A stretch of DNA of 64,000 bases from Palsa-883 sp035486355 (lineage in GTDB: Bacteria; Pseudomonadota; Alphaproteobacteria; Acetobacterales; Acetobacteraceae), in the NCBI GenBank assembly GCA_035486355.1, contig DATHNE010000008.1:1-64000 (forward strand). Reading direction: 5' to 3'. Below are positions 29,200 through 37,912 of this stretch, one piece after another. The position numbers and the translations under genes were made by a program. Position 1 is the first letter of the stretch. Each line of letters starts with the position of its first letter. Under the pieces are notes generated by a model. It worked only from the letters and a program-made list of their open reading frames with translations. It searched no databases and was not told the DNA's origin.

Positions 29200-30798
29200 T
29201 CAGCTAATCCGCGGCAGTTCCTCGAAGGTGTGGAACGGCGGCGGGGACGACACCGTCCATTCCAGCGTCGTTGCACCTTCGCCCCAGTAATTGTCGGCCA
29301 GATGCTCCTTCGAGGTGAAGGTGCGAAACACGACATACAGGAACACGACGAAGGCAGCGCCACCGATGTAAGCACCGACCGAGGAGATGTAGTTCCAGCC
29401 GGCGAACGCTTCCGGATAATCGGGGTAGCGGCGCGGCATACCGGACAGGCCCAGGAAGTGCTGCGGGAAGAAGGTCAGGTTGACACCAATGAAGGTCAGC
29501 CAGAAATGCACCTTGCCCCAGAATTCCGGATACTGGCGGCCCGACATCTTGCCGATCCAGTAGTAGAAGCCGGCGAAGATCGAGAACACCGCGCCGAGCG
29601 ACAGCACGTAGTGGAAGTGCGCGACGACGTAATAGGTGTTGTGCACAACCTCATCGATGCCGGCATTGGCCAGCACGACGCCGGTGACGCCGCCGATGGT
29701 AAACACGAACAGGAAGCCGATCGCCCACAGCATCGGCGTCTTCAGCTCGATCGAGCCGCCCCACATGGTGGCGATCCAGGAGAAGATCTTGATGCCAGTG
29801 GGTACCGCGATGACGAACGTCGCGGCCATGAAGTAGGCGCGCGTATCGACGCTGATACCGGAGATGAACATGTGGTGCGCCCACACCACGAAGCCGACCA
29901 CGCCGATCGCGACCATGGCGTAGGCCATACCGAGATAGCCGAAGATCGGCTTCTTGCTGAAGGTGGAGATGACGTGGCTGATGATGCCGAAGCCCGGCAC
30001 GATCATGATGTAGACTTCGGGATGGCCGAAGAACCAGAACAGATGCTGGAACAGCACCGGATCGCCACCACCCTGCGGATCGAAAAATGACGTGCCGAAA
30101 TTTCGGTCGGTGATCAGCATGGTGATCGCGCCCGCCAGCACTGGCACCGACAGCAGCAGCAGGAACGCAGTCACCAGAATCGACCATACGAACAGCGGCA
30201 TCTTGTGCAGCGTCATGCCGGGCGCGCGCATGTTGAAGATCGTGGTGATGAAGTTGATCGCGCCCAGCAACGAACTGGCACCCGCGAGGTGCAACGCAAA
30301 CAGCGTGCAGTCCATGCCCATGCCGGGTTCATAGGTCGCGTTCGATAGCGGCGGGTACAGCGTCCAGCCGCTGCCGGACTCACCCATGAACAGACCGGTC
30401 ATGATCAGCACGAAAGCCGGCGGCAGCAGCCAGAAGCTGATGTTGTTGAGGCGCGGGAAGGCCATGTCGGGCGCGCCGATCATCAGCGGCACGAACCAGT
30501 TGCCGAAGCCGCCAATCAGTGCGGGCATCACCGAAAAGAAGATCATCAGCAGGCCGTGGCTGGTGATGATGGTGTTCCACTCCTGCCCGGATTCCACAAT
30601 GTGGTTGCCCGGAAACTGGAGCTGGGCACGCATGACTTCGGACAGGATGCCACCCATCAGGCCGCCGATGACCGCGAAGCCGATATAGAGCGTGCCGATG
30701 TCCTTATGATTCGTGCTGCACAGCCAACGCAGCAGGAATCCGGGCTTATGATCGTGATGCTCGTGCCCGTGAGCGTCATCGTGGGTGGTCGCCGACAT
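29200..30798 (-). CDS. ctaD: Cytochrome c oxidase subunit I
   Basis: 532 residues with twelve membrane helices. Haem and CuB ligands lie in GNWFVPLMIGAPDMAFPRLN (preceding helix), HLFWFFGHPEVYI, WAHHMFISG and the HFHYVLSLG segment; ESGSGWTLYPPLS is also conserved. AAGGAG precedes two adjacent ATGs at 30801 and 30798; the second has the better spacing. The His/Asp-rich N-terminus (THDDAHGHEHHDHKPG) is an added tail of the kind seen in relatives. Confidence 0.97.
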   Translation of the reverse strand: MSATTHDDAHGHEHHDHKPGFLLRWLCSTNHKDIGTLYIGFAVIGGLMGGILSEVMRAQLQFPGNHIVESGQEWNTIITSHGLLMIFFSVMPALIGGFGNWFVPLMIGAPDMAFPRLNNISFWLLPPAFVLIMTGLFMGESGSGWTLYPPLSNATYEPGMGMDCTLFALHLAGASSLLGAINFITTIFNMRAPGMTLHKMPLFVWSILVTAFLLLLSVPVLAGAITMLITDRNFGTSFFDPQGGGDPVLFQHLFWFFGHPEVYIMIVPGFGIISHVISTFSKKPIFGYLGMAYAMVAIGVVGFVVWAHHMFISGISVDTRAYFMAATFVIAVPTGIKIFSWIATMWGGSIELKTPMLWAIGFLFVFTIGGVTGVVLANAGIDEVVHNTYYVVAHFHYVLSLGAVFSIFAGFYYWIGKMSGRQYPEFWGKVHFWLTFIGVNLTFFPQHFLGLSGMPRRYPDYPEAFAGWNYISSVGAYIGGAAFVVFLYVVFRTFTSKEHLADNYWGEGATTLEWTVSSPPPFHTFEELPRIS

Positions 30799-30829
30799 CA
30801 TCCGTCTCCTTCGCGCGCCGATCGCGATT

Positions 30830-31747
30830 TCAGCGCAGACCCTGTGCCGCCGCCAACTGGCTGAACGGCCGATCAACTGTCACCCCACCACCGGCGGCGG
30901 GCGCCGCGGAGGCGGTTGCCGGGCTACCGGCGTCCGAGAATTTGGTTTTCGCCTGCACCAGCCAAGCCTCAAAATCCGCTGGCGACAACGCGCGCACGAC
31001 GATCGGCATCCGGCTGTGGTTGGTGCCGCAGATCTGGTTGCACTCACCGTAATAGATGCCCGGCTTGTCGGCCCGGAACCAGGTTTCGATGATGCGGCCG
31101 GGAATGGCGTAGCGCTGCACGCCCAGCGAAGGCACAAAGAAGCTGTGGATCACGTCAGCGCTGGTGGCCAGCACGCGGATGTTCTTGCCCGCCGGCACCA
31201 CAAGGTCATTGTCCACCGTCAGCAGGCGGAGCTGACCTGGCTTCAACTGGTCATCGGGAATGATGTAGCTGCTGAAGTCGATGTTGCCCTTATCCGGGTA
31301 CGTGTACTCCCAGTACCACTGATGCCCGGTCACCTTGATTGTCATATCGGCGTCGGGGGTCCGATCCTCATAGTACACCAACCGGAATGACGGGATGGCC
31401 ATCACCACCAGGATCAGGATCGGGATCACGGTCCAGGCCACTTCGAGGAATGTGTTGTGGCTGGTCTGGCTGGGGATCGGGTTCCGCTTGGAGTTGTAGC
31501 GCGTGATCACCCACACCAGCAGGCCGGCAACGAACAACGTGATGACGGTGATGATCACCAGCACAAGGTTGTGCAGGTCTATTTCCTGCACCTTCAGCGG
31601 GCCACCGGCGGCCTGCATGCCCATTTCCCACGGCTTGGGCGCATACACGGCCTGGGCGGAGGCTGGGACAATCAGCCCGATCGGGGCGAGAAAGGCGGCA
31701 GTCAACGCGACCAGTAGCCGTCGGAGGTAGAGCATCGACCCGTTCAT
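30830..31747 (-). CDS. ctaC: Cytochrome c oxidase subunit II
   Basis: 305 residues: a signal peptide ending near VPASAQA, two membrane helices, and a periplasmic cupredoxin domain with the CuA site in GECNQICGTNHSRM. The aromatic cluster GHQWYWEYTYPD is present. The C-terminus adds an Ala/Pro tail. An in-frame ATG at 31735 (MLYLRRL) could also be the start. It is the first gene of the oxidase operon. Confidence 0.96.
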   Translation of the reverse strand: MNGSMLYLRRLLVALTAAFLAPIGLIVPASAQAVYAPKPWEMGMQAAGGPLKVQEIDLHNLVLVIITVITLFVAGLLVWVITRYNSKRNPIPSQTSHNTFLEVAWTVIPILILVVMAIPSFRLVYYEDRTPDADMTIKVTGHQWYWEYTYPDKGNIDFSSYIIPDDQLKPGQLRLLTVDNDLVVPAGKNIRVLATSADVIHSFFVPSLGVQRYAIPGRIIETWFRADKPGIYYGECNQICGTNHSRMPIVVRALSPADFEAWLVQAKTKFSDAGSPATASAAPAAGGGVTVDRPFSQLAAAQGLR

Positions 31748-31904
31748 CCCACTTGCGTCCCGCCGAGCCGCTCAAAGGCCCGACCTCTGGAGTGTGGAGC
31801 TACCGGACCCTTTGCGCCAGATCAAGGTCCAGACGCACCGCCTGGAATAATCTGACTGGTTTGTTGCGAGGTTCGCTGCGACCGCCAGAAAGGGCGGCGA
31901 GCTG

Positions 31905-32588
31905 CTAGTTCGGCAGCCGAACCAAGGTGAAGATGCCGAATGGTGGTACCGACGTCGCGGTCGCGTGCTCGCGGTCTTCGGAGCCAAGCAAGGCGTCCAT
32001 GGCGAAATCAGGATGCCAGCCCAACGCGCGCGACGCCGGAGCCATCGCGCGTTCCACCCACCACCGCGGCCCCGCTTCCGCGGCGAAGTGATTGACGAAC
32101 AGGATTGTGCCGCCCGGACGCACGACCCGGCGCATCTCCGCGAGCAGCCGCGGCGGGTTCGGCACCACGGAGGCGACGAACATCGCCACGGCAATGTCGA
32201 AGCTGGCGTCGGCGAAATCGGTCGCCTCGGCGTCCATCTCCCGCAGCGCGTCGACATTGCGCAGCCGCAGCTCCGCCACCCGCTTGCGTGCCTGGGCCAG
32301 CATTTCGGCTGACAGATCGATGCCCGTGATCCGCTTTTCCGGCAGATAGCGCGGCAGAGCGAGGCCGGTGCCCACCCCCACCTCAAGCACGCGCTCCCCC
32401 GGCAGGCGATTGGCCAGGCCAACCGCTCGTCGACGACCAAACGCGGAAACCCCGCCGAATACAGCGTCGTAGACGCCCGCCCAGCGGCGATAGGCGGCGC
32501 GAACGGCGTCCGCGTCGAGCGCGGTGCGCGGACCATCGCCCGGACCAGAGCCAGACGCGTGACGCGACGGCAGCAGCGTGTGACTCAT
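31905..32588 (-). CDS. SAM-dependent methyltransferase, PmtA-type phosphatidylethanolamine N-methyltransferase
   Basis: 227 residues with the class I motif LEVGVGTGLALPRY, the acidic GIDLSAEML and the late PGGTILFVNHF segment. The pattern LEVGVGTG plus VNHF plus GWHPDFAMD matches the Rhodobacter-type PmtA that makes phosphatidylcholine by three methylations. ATG at 32588 was chosen; a longer frame runs to 32705. It is upstream of the oxidase operon on the same strand, 157 bases from ctaC. Confidence 0.75.
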   Translation of the reverse strand: MSHTLLPSRHASGSGPGDGPRTALDADAVRAAYRRWAGVYDAVFGGVSAFGRRRAVGLANRLPGERVLEVGVGTGLALPRYLPEKRITGIDLSAEMLAQARKRVAELRLRNVDALREMDAEATDFADASFDIAVAMFVASVVPNPPRLLAEMRRVVRPGGTILFVNHFAAEAGPRWWVERAMAPASRALGWHPDFAMDALLGSEDREHATATSVPPFGIFTLVRLPN

Positions 32589-32776
32589 GGTGGGACGATT
32601 CCCTTCTGCGTGTTGCGTAGACAACGAACCCAAGTCACGCAAGCCTTGATGGCGCGAAGGGACCGCCGGGGCCTGAGCAAAGCCCAGGTCCCGTTGCGCC
32701 GGCATGACGCCGCAGACGCGAACAACCGCCGCCTGGCCGTGCGCCGGGCGGTTCGCAACGGTGGCCCGCGGATGGG

Positions 32777-32986
32777 TCAGTCGGACTGGTGGAGATTCAC
32801 CGCCGCCGAACGTCCATTCTGCTGTTGTTCGACCTCGAAGCCGATTTTCTGTCCCTCGCTCAAACTGCGCAGCCCCGCCTTCTGAACCGCGCTGATGTGA
32901 ACGAAGATATCCTTGCCCCCGGTATCAGGAGCGATGAACCCATAGCCTTTGGTCGGGTTGAACCACTTTACGGTGCCCATGGGCAT
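32777..32986 (-). CDS. Cold-shock protein, CspA family
   Basis: 69 residues forming one cold-shock domain with RNP1-like GYGFIAPD and RNP2-like DIFVHISAV. The start may be ATG 32986 or 32980 (MGTVKWF). It binds single-stranded nucleic acid. It has its own transcript unit between pmtA-like and gcrA. Confidence 0.93.
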   Translation of the reverse strand: MPMGTVKWFNPTKGYGFIAPDTGGKDIFVHISAVQKAGLRSLSEGQKIGFEVEQQQNGRSAAVNLHQSD

Positions 32987-33215
32987 CGACGCGTCGCCTT
33001 TCTGCCTGCGGACGCGTTTGTCGGACGCGCCCTGGTGAACAGGGGCATCCCGACCTGATGTCAGCCTACCGGTAGGAACGCCCTTCCCTTCGGCGGCTTG
33101 CCGTCCTCGTTAGAGCGCGGGACGCCAATGGCCACCGGGGCGGACGATAGCCATAACACCGGCCCGATCGCAACGAATCCCGACAGGGCGGGTCGGATTT
33201 TGCAAGCGCGAAAAG

Positions 33216-33707
33216 TCAGGCCGCGTCTTCGCGCCGGTCACGCACCTTCACATAGGCGAGCTGGGCGTGCTCGGCGCAGTATGGCTTGCCGGGGACGGAC
33301 TCCGCGTCGCAGAAGCGGAATTCGCGGGTGCCTGGCTCGCCGATCGGCCAGCAGCAGGCGACGAGCCGCCCATAAGGACGTGGGGGAATCGCCTGCACGC
33401 GTGGCGGCGGCGCCACTGGCTTGGGCCGGGCCATGATGACGGTGTGCGCCATCGGGACCAGCGGCTGGGTGCTGGAGAGAGGCGGCAGCGTCGGGCCGGC
33501 AACGCGGCGCGGCATGGAGCGGCGGGGCAGGCCTGAAGTTGCACCGTCGCGACGGATCGGTGACGGCCGCGCAGGCAAATCCAGCCGATGCGCCTTGCCG
33601 ACCACGGCATTCTTCGACACGCCCAGGCGGCGGCCGATCTCGGCGGTCGAGTGCCCCTCCGCCCATAGGGCGCGGAGGTTGCCGATCGTTTCCTCACTCC
33701 ACTCCAT
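33216..33707 (-). CDS. gcrA: GcrA cell-cycle regulator
   Basis: 163 residues. The N-terminal helix-turn-helix (MEWSEETIGNLRALW, STAEIGRRLGVSKNAVVGKAHRL) and the C-terminal CCWPIGEPGTREFRFC with YCAEHAQLAYVK are diagnostic of GcrA, which binds sigma-70 RNA polymerase at promoters carrying CcrM-methylated GANTC. The middle is Pro/Arg rich and variable. ATG 33707 was chosen over a frame reaching 33791. Five GANTC sites lie just upstream. Confidence 0.93.
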   Translation of the reverse strand: MEWSEETIGNLRALWAEGHSTAEIGRRLGVSKNAVVGKAHRLDLPARPSPIRRDGATSGLPRRSMPRRVAGPTLPPLSSTQPLVPMAHTVIMARPKPVAPPPRVQAIPPRPYGRLVACCWPIGEPGTREFRFCDAESVPGKPYCAEHAQLAYVKVRDRREDAA

Positions 33708-33754
33708 TTCGTGGGTCCCCCGTCCGTGTGACCACAAGATACGGTAACGGGGAA

Positions 33755-33857
33755 GACTCCATGTCTCAACAGCGAATTGCGTGAGGGCCACAAAAAGTTG
33801 TGGAGAACTCGCGATTCGATCACTAGCCCTGGATTCTGGCGGGTAGATTCACGATTC
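33755..33857. promoter_or_regulatory. Cluster of five GANTC sites upstream of gcrA
   Basis: GACTC at 33755 and GATTC at 33813, 33832, 33846 and 33853 lie 48-150 bases before the gcrA start. GANTC is the CcrM methylation site read by GcrA, so the cluster may make gcrA transcription depend on methylation and on GcrA itself. Confidence 0.6.
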
Positions 33858-33903
33858 GTCCCGACTTGGCGTGCAGACGTTACGTCTGGGCCGACATTTT
33901 CGA

Positions 33904-34860
33904 TCAGAACAACAGGCCCTTTTTCAACAGGCCGTGCACGCCCTTCTCGCCGTTGACCGTCTGGGTGACGTGAAAATCCACCGCGAGCGAGCAGAACGCA
34001 TAGGCCTCGTTGCGTGAGAGATTGGAACGCGCGCAGATGAAGGCGATCATTTCCCGCAACGCCGTCTTCATCGCGACGTCGAGGTCCTCGTGCATACCCA
34101 TGCTGATGAAATGCGTCGGCGTTTCCGCCCGCGGGTAGGACAGCAGCGGCGCGCGCGCCCCGCCACCTTTGTGGAGGGTCAGGGTGAAGGTGCCGGTGAG
34201 ACAGATTTCCAGCGCGTTGATGCAGACCTCGCCATCACCTTGCACCCCGTGACCGTCGCCGGCGGAGAAATTGGCGCCCTCGACCCAGACCGGCAGGAAC
34301 AGTCTGGCACCCTCCCCCACCTCCTTGTTGTCCATGTTGCCGCCGTGGGCGCGCGGTTCCTTGGTGGAAACGGTGCCCCATTCCGCCGGTGGCGCGACGC
34401 CCATCACGCCAAAGAACGGCGCCAATGGCAGCTCCGTTCCCCAGGGCAGCTTGGCGACGCGACGGATGCGGTCGATTGGGATGTGGGTGAGGAAACGCTC
34501 GGGGAAGTCCTCGGGGATCGTGCCCATCAACGGACGAAAACCGCAGTAGCCCCAGTCGGCGCCAAACTCGATCTTGTCGATATGAACTTCCAGCATGTCA
34601 CCAGGCTGGGCGCCGGCGACAGCAACGGGACCGGTGAGAATGTGGCCGCCCACACGGGTCAGATTGGCGGCCTGGATGGCGGCCAGAGCCGGCGGCACAG
34701 CCAAGCCAGCGCTGGCAGGTGGCATGACCTCAGGCCCCCCGGAGACGCACTCCAGCACAACCGTATCGCCGGATGCGACGGTGATCAGCGGCTTGTAGGT
34801 CGCGTCAAAGGTGCCCCAACGCACGGTCGCGGGGGTTGGAGACAGGCGATGCGTGGCCAT
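33904..34860 (-). CDS. Acetamidase/formamidase family protein
   Basis: 318 residues. Family segments are GDTVVLECVSGGPE, GGHILTGPVAVAGAQPGDMLEVHI, GNMDNKEVGEGARLFLPVWV and FSAGDGHGVQGDGEVC; the last includes the GDGH and QGDGE metal- and substrate-site motifs. It should hydrolyse short amides such as formamide or acetamide to acid and ammonia. The first frame codon is GTG 34869; ATG 34860 fits GGAG spacing better. Single gene. Confidence 0.9.
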   Translation of the reverse strand: MATHRLSPTPATVRWGTFDATYKPLITVASGDTVVLECVSGGPEVMPPASAGLAVPPALAAIQAANLTRVGGHILTGPVAVAGAQPGDMLEVHIDKIEFGADWGYCGFRPLMGTIPEDFPERFLTHIPIDRIRRVAKLPWGTELPLAPFFGVMGVAPPAEWGTVSTKEPRAHGGNMDNKEVGEGARLFLPVWVEGANFSAGDGHGVQGDGEVCINALEICLTGTFTLTLHKGGGARAPLLSYPRAETPTHFISMGMHEDLDVAMKTALREMIAFICARSNLSRNEAYAFCSLAVDFHVTQTVNGEKGVHGLLKKGLLF

Positions 34861-34914
34861 GCGGGGCACTCCGTCAGACAGGCTGACGCAGTGCGCCCGG
34901 ATCGGCCGGCGACG

Positions 34915-35154
34915 TCAAGCGGCGTCGCGCGCCGTTGTCTTGCTGGTGGTCTGGGCGCCGGGGCCGGAGATATTGCCGGCCGGCTTGTCGGCGCTGGCTT
35001 CCATCGAGGCGTCGTCGGGCTCGGCCATATTCTTCTTGAACGATTTGATGCCTTTGGCGAAGTCGCCCATCAGGCCACTGACCTTACCGCCGCCGAACAG
35101 CAGAAGCACGACCAACAGCACGACCATCCAGTGCCAGATGCTGAAGCTACCCAT
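34915..35154 (-). CDS. tatA: Twin-arginine translocase subunit TatA/TatE
   Basis: 79 residues: a short periplasmic start (MGSFSIWHW), one membrane helix, the FGGGKVSGLMGDFAKGIKSFKKNM amphipathic-helix region typical of TatA (FG followed by a Lys/Phe-rich helix), and a disordered tail. TatB and TatC are not adjacent. Predicted Tat substrates in this window are the OpgD-like protein and the amine oxidase. Confidence 0.9.
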   Translation of the reverse strand: MGSFSIWHWMVVLLVVLLLFGGGKVSGLMGDFAKGIKSFKKNMAEPDDASMEASADKPAGNISGPGAQTTSKTTARDAA

Positions 35155-35240
35155 AATTTCCTTACTTCCTCCATGCGGGGGCGCGGCGGCTGGGCCGCGG
35201 ACTTCTCCACAAGTGACGACATGGCGCGCGGCGCGGCGCG

Positions 35241-36244
35241 ATGCAAGCGATGATTGCCAAGGCGCCTCGACCGGCACCGGCGGTGAGGGTGCTGATGACC
35301 ACCTGGAACGGGGCGGCGTTCATCGGCGCGAGCATCGCCAGCATGCTGGAGCAGAGTTTTCGCGATTTCGAGCTGATCGTGATGGATGACGGGGCGACGG
35401 ATGAAACACCACGCGTGCTGGCGCGATTGGGGATCCGCGGCTGACGGTGGTGCGGCAGGCGGTGAATGGCGGCGTGGTGGCGGCGCGCAACGTGGGGTTT
35501 GCCGCAGCGCGCGCGGTATGTCGCGACGCTGGACCACAACGATCTGAGCTTGCCGGAGCGGTTGGCCAAGCAGGTGGCGTATCTGGATACGCATCCTGAC
35601 GTTGTGCTGGTGGCGACCGAGATCGAGATCGAGGCACCTGGGCGGCGGCGGGCACCTGACCATGGGCGCGGTGGCGACCCGGCGCTGATGCGCTGGCTGC
35701 GGCATGTGGACAATCCGCTGACCTGGTCGTCGGTGATGGTGCGGGCGGACGCGGTGCGGCGGCTGGGAGCGTTTGTGCGGCCGGAGTACGAACTGGCGGA
35801 CGATTTCGATCTGTACCATCGGCTGCTCGCGGTGGGGAAATCGCCCAACTGGACGAGGTACTGACGGTGTACCGCTGGCAGGCATTAAACACGACATACG
35901 GGCGGGAGGGGGCACTGAATGCCGCGGCCGTGAAGGTGCTGGCGGCGACGTACGGGCCGTCGCTGGGGGAGGACGCAGAGGATGCGGCAACGGTGATGAT
36001 CCGGCATCTGTCGAATCGCAAGCCAGTGCGGGATGATGAGACGTTGACGCGCCTTGGTGGGCATCTCGCGCGGCTACTCACGGGGTTTTGCGCGGCGCGC
36101 TGCATTGCCGATCAGCACCGAGCAGAATTGGCGGCCGCAACCGCAACGATCTGGTGGCAGTGCGTACGTGCGGCTGTCCGATCTGGGGCGCCCGGTCTGT
36201 GTCGCCCGGTCTGTTGCAAGTCTATCATAGCCAGCGCCTGCTGA
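35241..36244 (+). pseudogene. Glycosyltransferase family 2, broken by at least three frameshifts
   Basis: The first piece (35241-35444) has the GT2 opening VRVLMTTWNGAAF and VMDDGATDET. In the next frame GDPRLTVVRQ and NGGVVAARNVGFAAARA follow, then the first frame returns with YVATLDHNDLSLPERLAKQ to 35864, and a third piece (LDEVLTVYRWQALNTTYG) is in another frame. Two of the shifts fall in runs of four Gs (35429-35432, 35834-35837) and one near 35500-35519. Joined, the pieces give an ordinary GT2 enzyme, so the gene is recently inactivated unless the read has errors. The tail beyond about 36200 is also disturbed by a short tandem duplication. Confidence 0.75.
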
Positions 36245-36330
36245 CGGAGGGTTCCGGCCGTCGCGCACCGACGTGGCGATGGCGGTTCTCGTGGGACTCG
36301 CACGTATGATGCGACGTCTCGGTTCACCTG

Positions 36331-36425
36331 TCGTTGCGAACCTGGCGAAGGCCGGATGAAGCGATCGCGGGAAGGGTGCGCACCTGGCACAAGATCGCTT
36401 CGTCGCGCCGCTCCTCGCACTGACG
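36331..36425. repeat. Degenerate copy of intergenic repeat family B
   Basis: GGCACAAGATCGCTTCGTC at 36386-36404 is identical to 61541-61559, followed in both by similar bases ending in CTCCTCGCA. The left arm (36331-36366) is weakly recognisable as TCGTTGCGA...GAAGCGATC. It lies in the 230-base gap between the glycosyltransferase pseudogene and dapA. Confidence 0.6.
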
Positions 36426-36475
36426 AGCTCAGTGGTGCCCCAGATACCGCGGGCACTCAACAAGGAACGAAATCG

Positions 36476-37408
36476 TCAGCTTGCCAAAGCATAAGGCGGA
36501 CGCATCGCGGCATGTTGCTCAGCCGTGATGATGCTCTCCAGCAAGTGCAGCAGACGCTCCTGAGTCGCAGGCGTGGCACGGGTGAGCGGCAGGCGCACAT
36601 CACTGCCGCACAAGCCCAACTGATCCATCGCCGCCTTCACCGGGATCGGGTTGCTCTCTGCGAACAGCGCGGCGTGCAACGGATGCAACAGGTCGCGTAC
36701 CGCGGCGAAGCTGCGTCGATCGCCCTGATCCCACGCCCGATGCAGTTGCGCACACAGCGCCGGCGTGACGTTCGCGGTGACCGAGATACAACCGTCACCG
36801 CCCATCGCGCGATAGCCGGCCGTGGTGGCGTCATCGCCGCTGAACTGCACCAAGCCCTCGCCGCACAGTGCATGCAGCCGTGGCGGGCGTGACAGATCGG
36901 CGGTGGCGTCCTTGACGCCCACGATCAGCTCCGCGGCGAATAGCCGTGCGATAGTGGCGTCGGCGATCGCGGTGCCCGACCGTGACGGCACGTCGTAGAT
37001 CACGATGGGCAGATCCGCCGCATGTGCGACCGCGCGGATATGCGCCACGATGCCGTCCTGCGTCGGCTTCACATAGGGTGGCACGGCACACAACAACCCG
37101 TCGGCGCCGGCCCGGGCCGCCTGCTCCGACAGCGCCATGGTGGCCGCCGTCGAAGGTGAAGTGCAGCCGGCAATCACTGGCACCCGGCCGCGCGCGGCGG
37201 CCACCACGGCGGCTACGGCCTGGGCGAATTCGCCGGTCGACAGCGATTGCGCCTCACCCGTGCTGCCGCACACCACCAACCCGTCGGTGCCGTGATCGAT
37301 CTGGCGTGCGGCCAACCGCGCGAGTGCCGGCAGATCGAGCTGGGTGTCGCGGAACGGCGTGACCAGGGCGGTCAAGGAGCCACCCAGGGACTGTATGGAA
37401 CGATGCAT
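36476..37408 (-). CDS. dapA: 4-hydroxy-tetrahydrodipicolinate synthase family protein
   Basis: 310 residues with the DapA (beta/alpha)8 aldolase pattern. The Schiff-base Lys166 is in VGVKDATAD, and Tyr138 and Arg143 lie in IYDVPSRSG, matching true DapA enzymes of lysine and cell-wall diaminopimelate synthesis. GSTGEAQSL is the conserved pyruvate-binding loop. No other lysine gene is near, so a related aldolase role cannot be excluded. It is followed upstream by an unknown gene 12 bases away. Confidence 0.85.
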   Translation of the reverse strand: MHRSIQSLGGSLTALVTPFRDTQLDLPALARLAARQIDHGTDGLVVCGSTGEAQSLSTGEFAQAVAAVVAAARGRVPVIAGCTSPSTAATMALSEQAARAGADGLLCAVPPYVKPTQDGIVAHIRAVAHAADLPIVIYDVPSRSGTAIADATIARLFAAELIVGVKDATADLSRPPRLHALCGEGLVQFSGDDATTAGYRAMGGDGCISVTANVTPALCAQLHRAWDQGDRRSFAAVRDLLHPLHAALFAESNPIPVKAAMDQLGLCGSDVRLPLTRATPATQERLLHLLESIITAEQHAAMRPPYALAS

Positions 37409-37420
37409 GATCGCCTCCGA

Positions 37421-37912
37421 TCAGGCGCGAATCTGCTGGCCGAAGCCTGGCAGCTCGGCCTTCAGCAGCAACTGGTCACCGGCTTGGCGCGCGGTGATCA
37501 GGGTGTAGCCATGAATGCGCAGCATGCGCATGACCTGGGCCGCGAGCTGACGCCCGGGCAGCGCGGTCAGGCGCAACACCAGACGGCCGGTCGGCAACAA
37601 CGCGCGCCGCGCATGGCCCAGGACACAGGCCAGCCACTCGATCGACGGTGCCGCGGGCACCACGACCAGGCTTGCGCTGTGCGCCTCTGGCCGCTTTTCG
37701 GTGCGCAACAGCACCACCGAGCGCGCCCCACGACGCAGCAGGTCGCACATGACGTCGATCCCTTGCGGCCCGATCACCAGGGCGGCTTCATCCCGGACCT
37801 CCCCCACGACGGCGCGTAACGCGGTCGCGGGCTCCATCGGGGGCACGGTCAGTTGGCTGGGCAGGGGTTCGCGCTGGCGCAAGCGCGCGCTGACACGACG
37901 AGTGGTCGGCAT
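37421..37912 (-). CDS. Hypothetical protein, possibly a reduced Rossmann-fold protein
   Basis: 163 residues from ATG 37912, which follows GAGGAG with nine bases; the frame is open to 38080. AALVIGPQGIDVMCDLLRRGARSVVLL followed by ASLVVVPAAPSIEWL and LPTGRLVLRLTAL gives an alternating strand/helix pattern like the second half of a class I methyltransferase, but the SAM glycine motif is missing. Transcribed ahead of dapA with a 12-base gap. No function assigned. Confidence 0.6.
   Translation of the reverse strand: MPTTRRVSARLRQREPLPSQLTVPPMEPATALRAVVGEVRDEAALVIGPQGIDVMCDLLRRGARSVVLLRTEKRPEAHSASLVVVPAAPSIEWLACVLGHARRALLPTGRLVLRLTALPGRQLAAQVMRMLRIHGYTLITARQAGDQLLLKAELPGFGQQIRA

Noticed and set aside
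29230..30090. 286-codon plus-strand frame
   Set aside because: Antisense to ctaD and without any recognisable motif.
34090..35253. 387-codon plus-strand frame
   Set aside because: Antisense to the acetamidase-family gene and tatA, both of which are well supported.
35425..35840. Phase variation through the G runs of the glycosyltransferase gene
   Set aside because: The runs have only four Gs and a third shift lies outside them, so slippage switching is unlikely.
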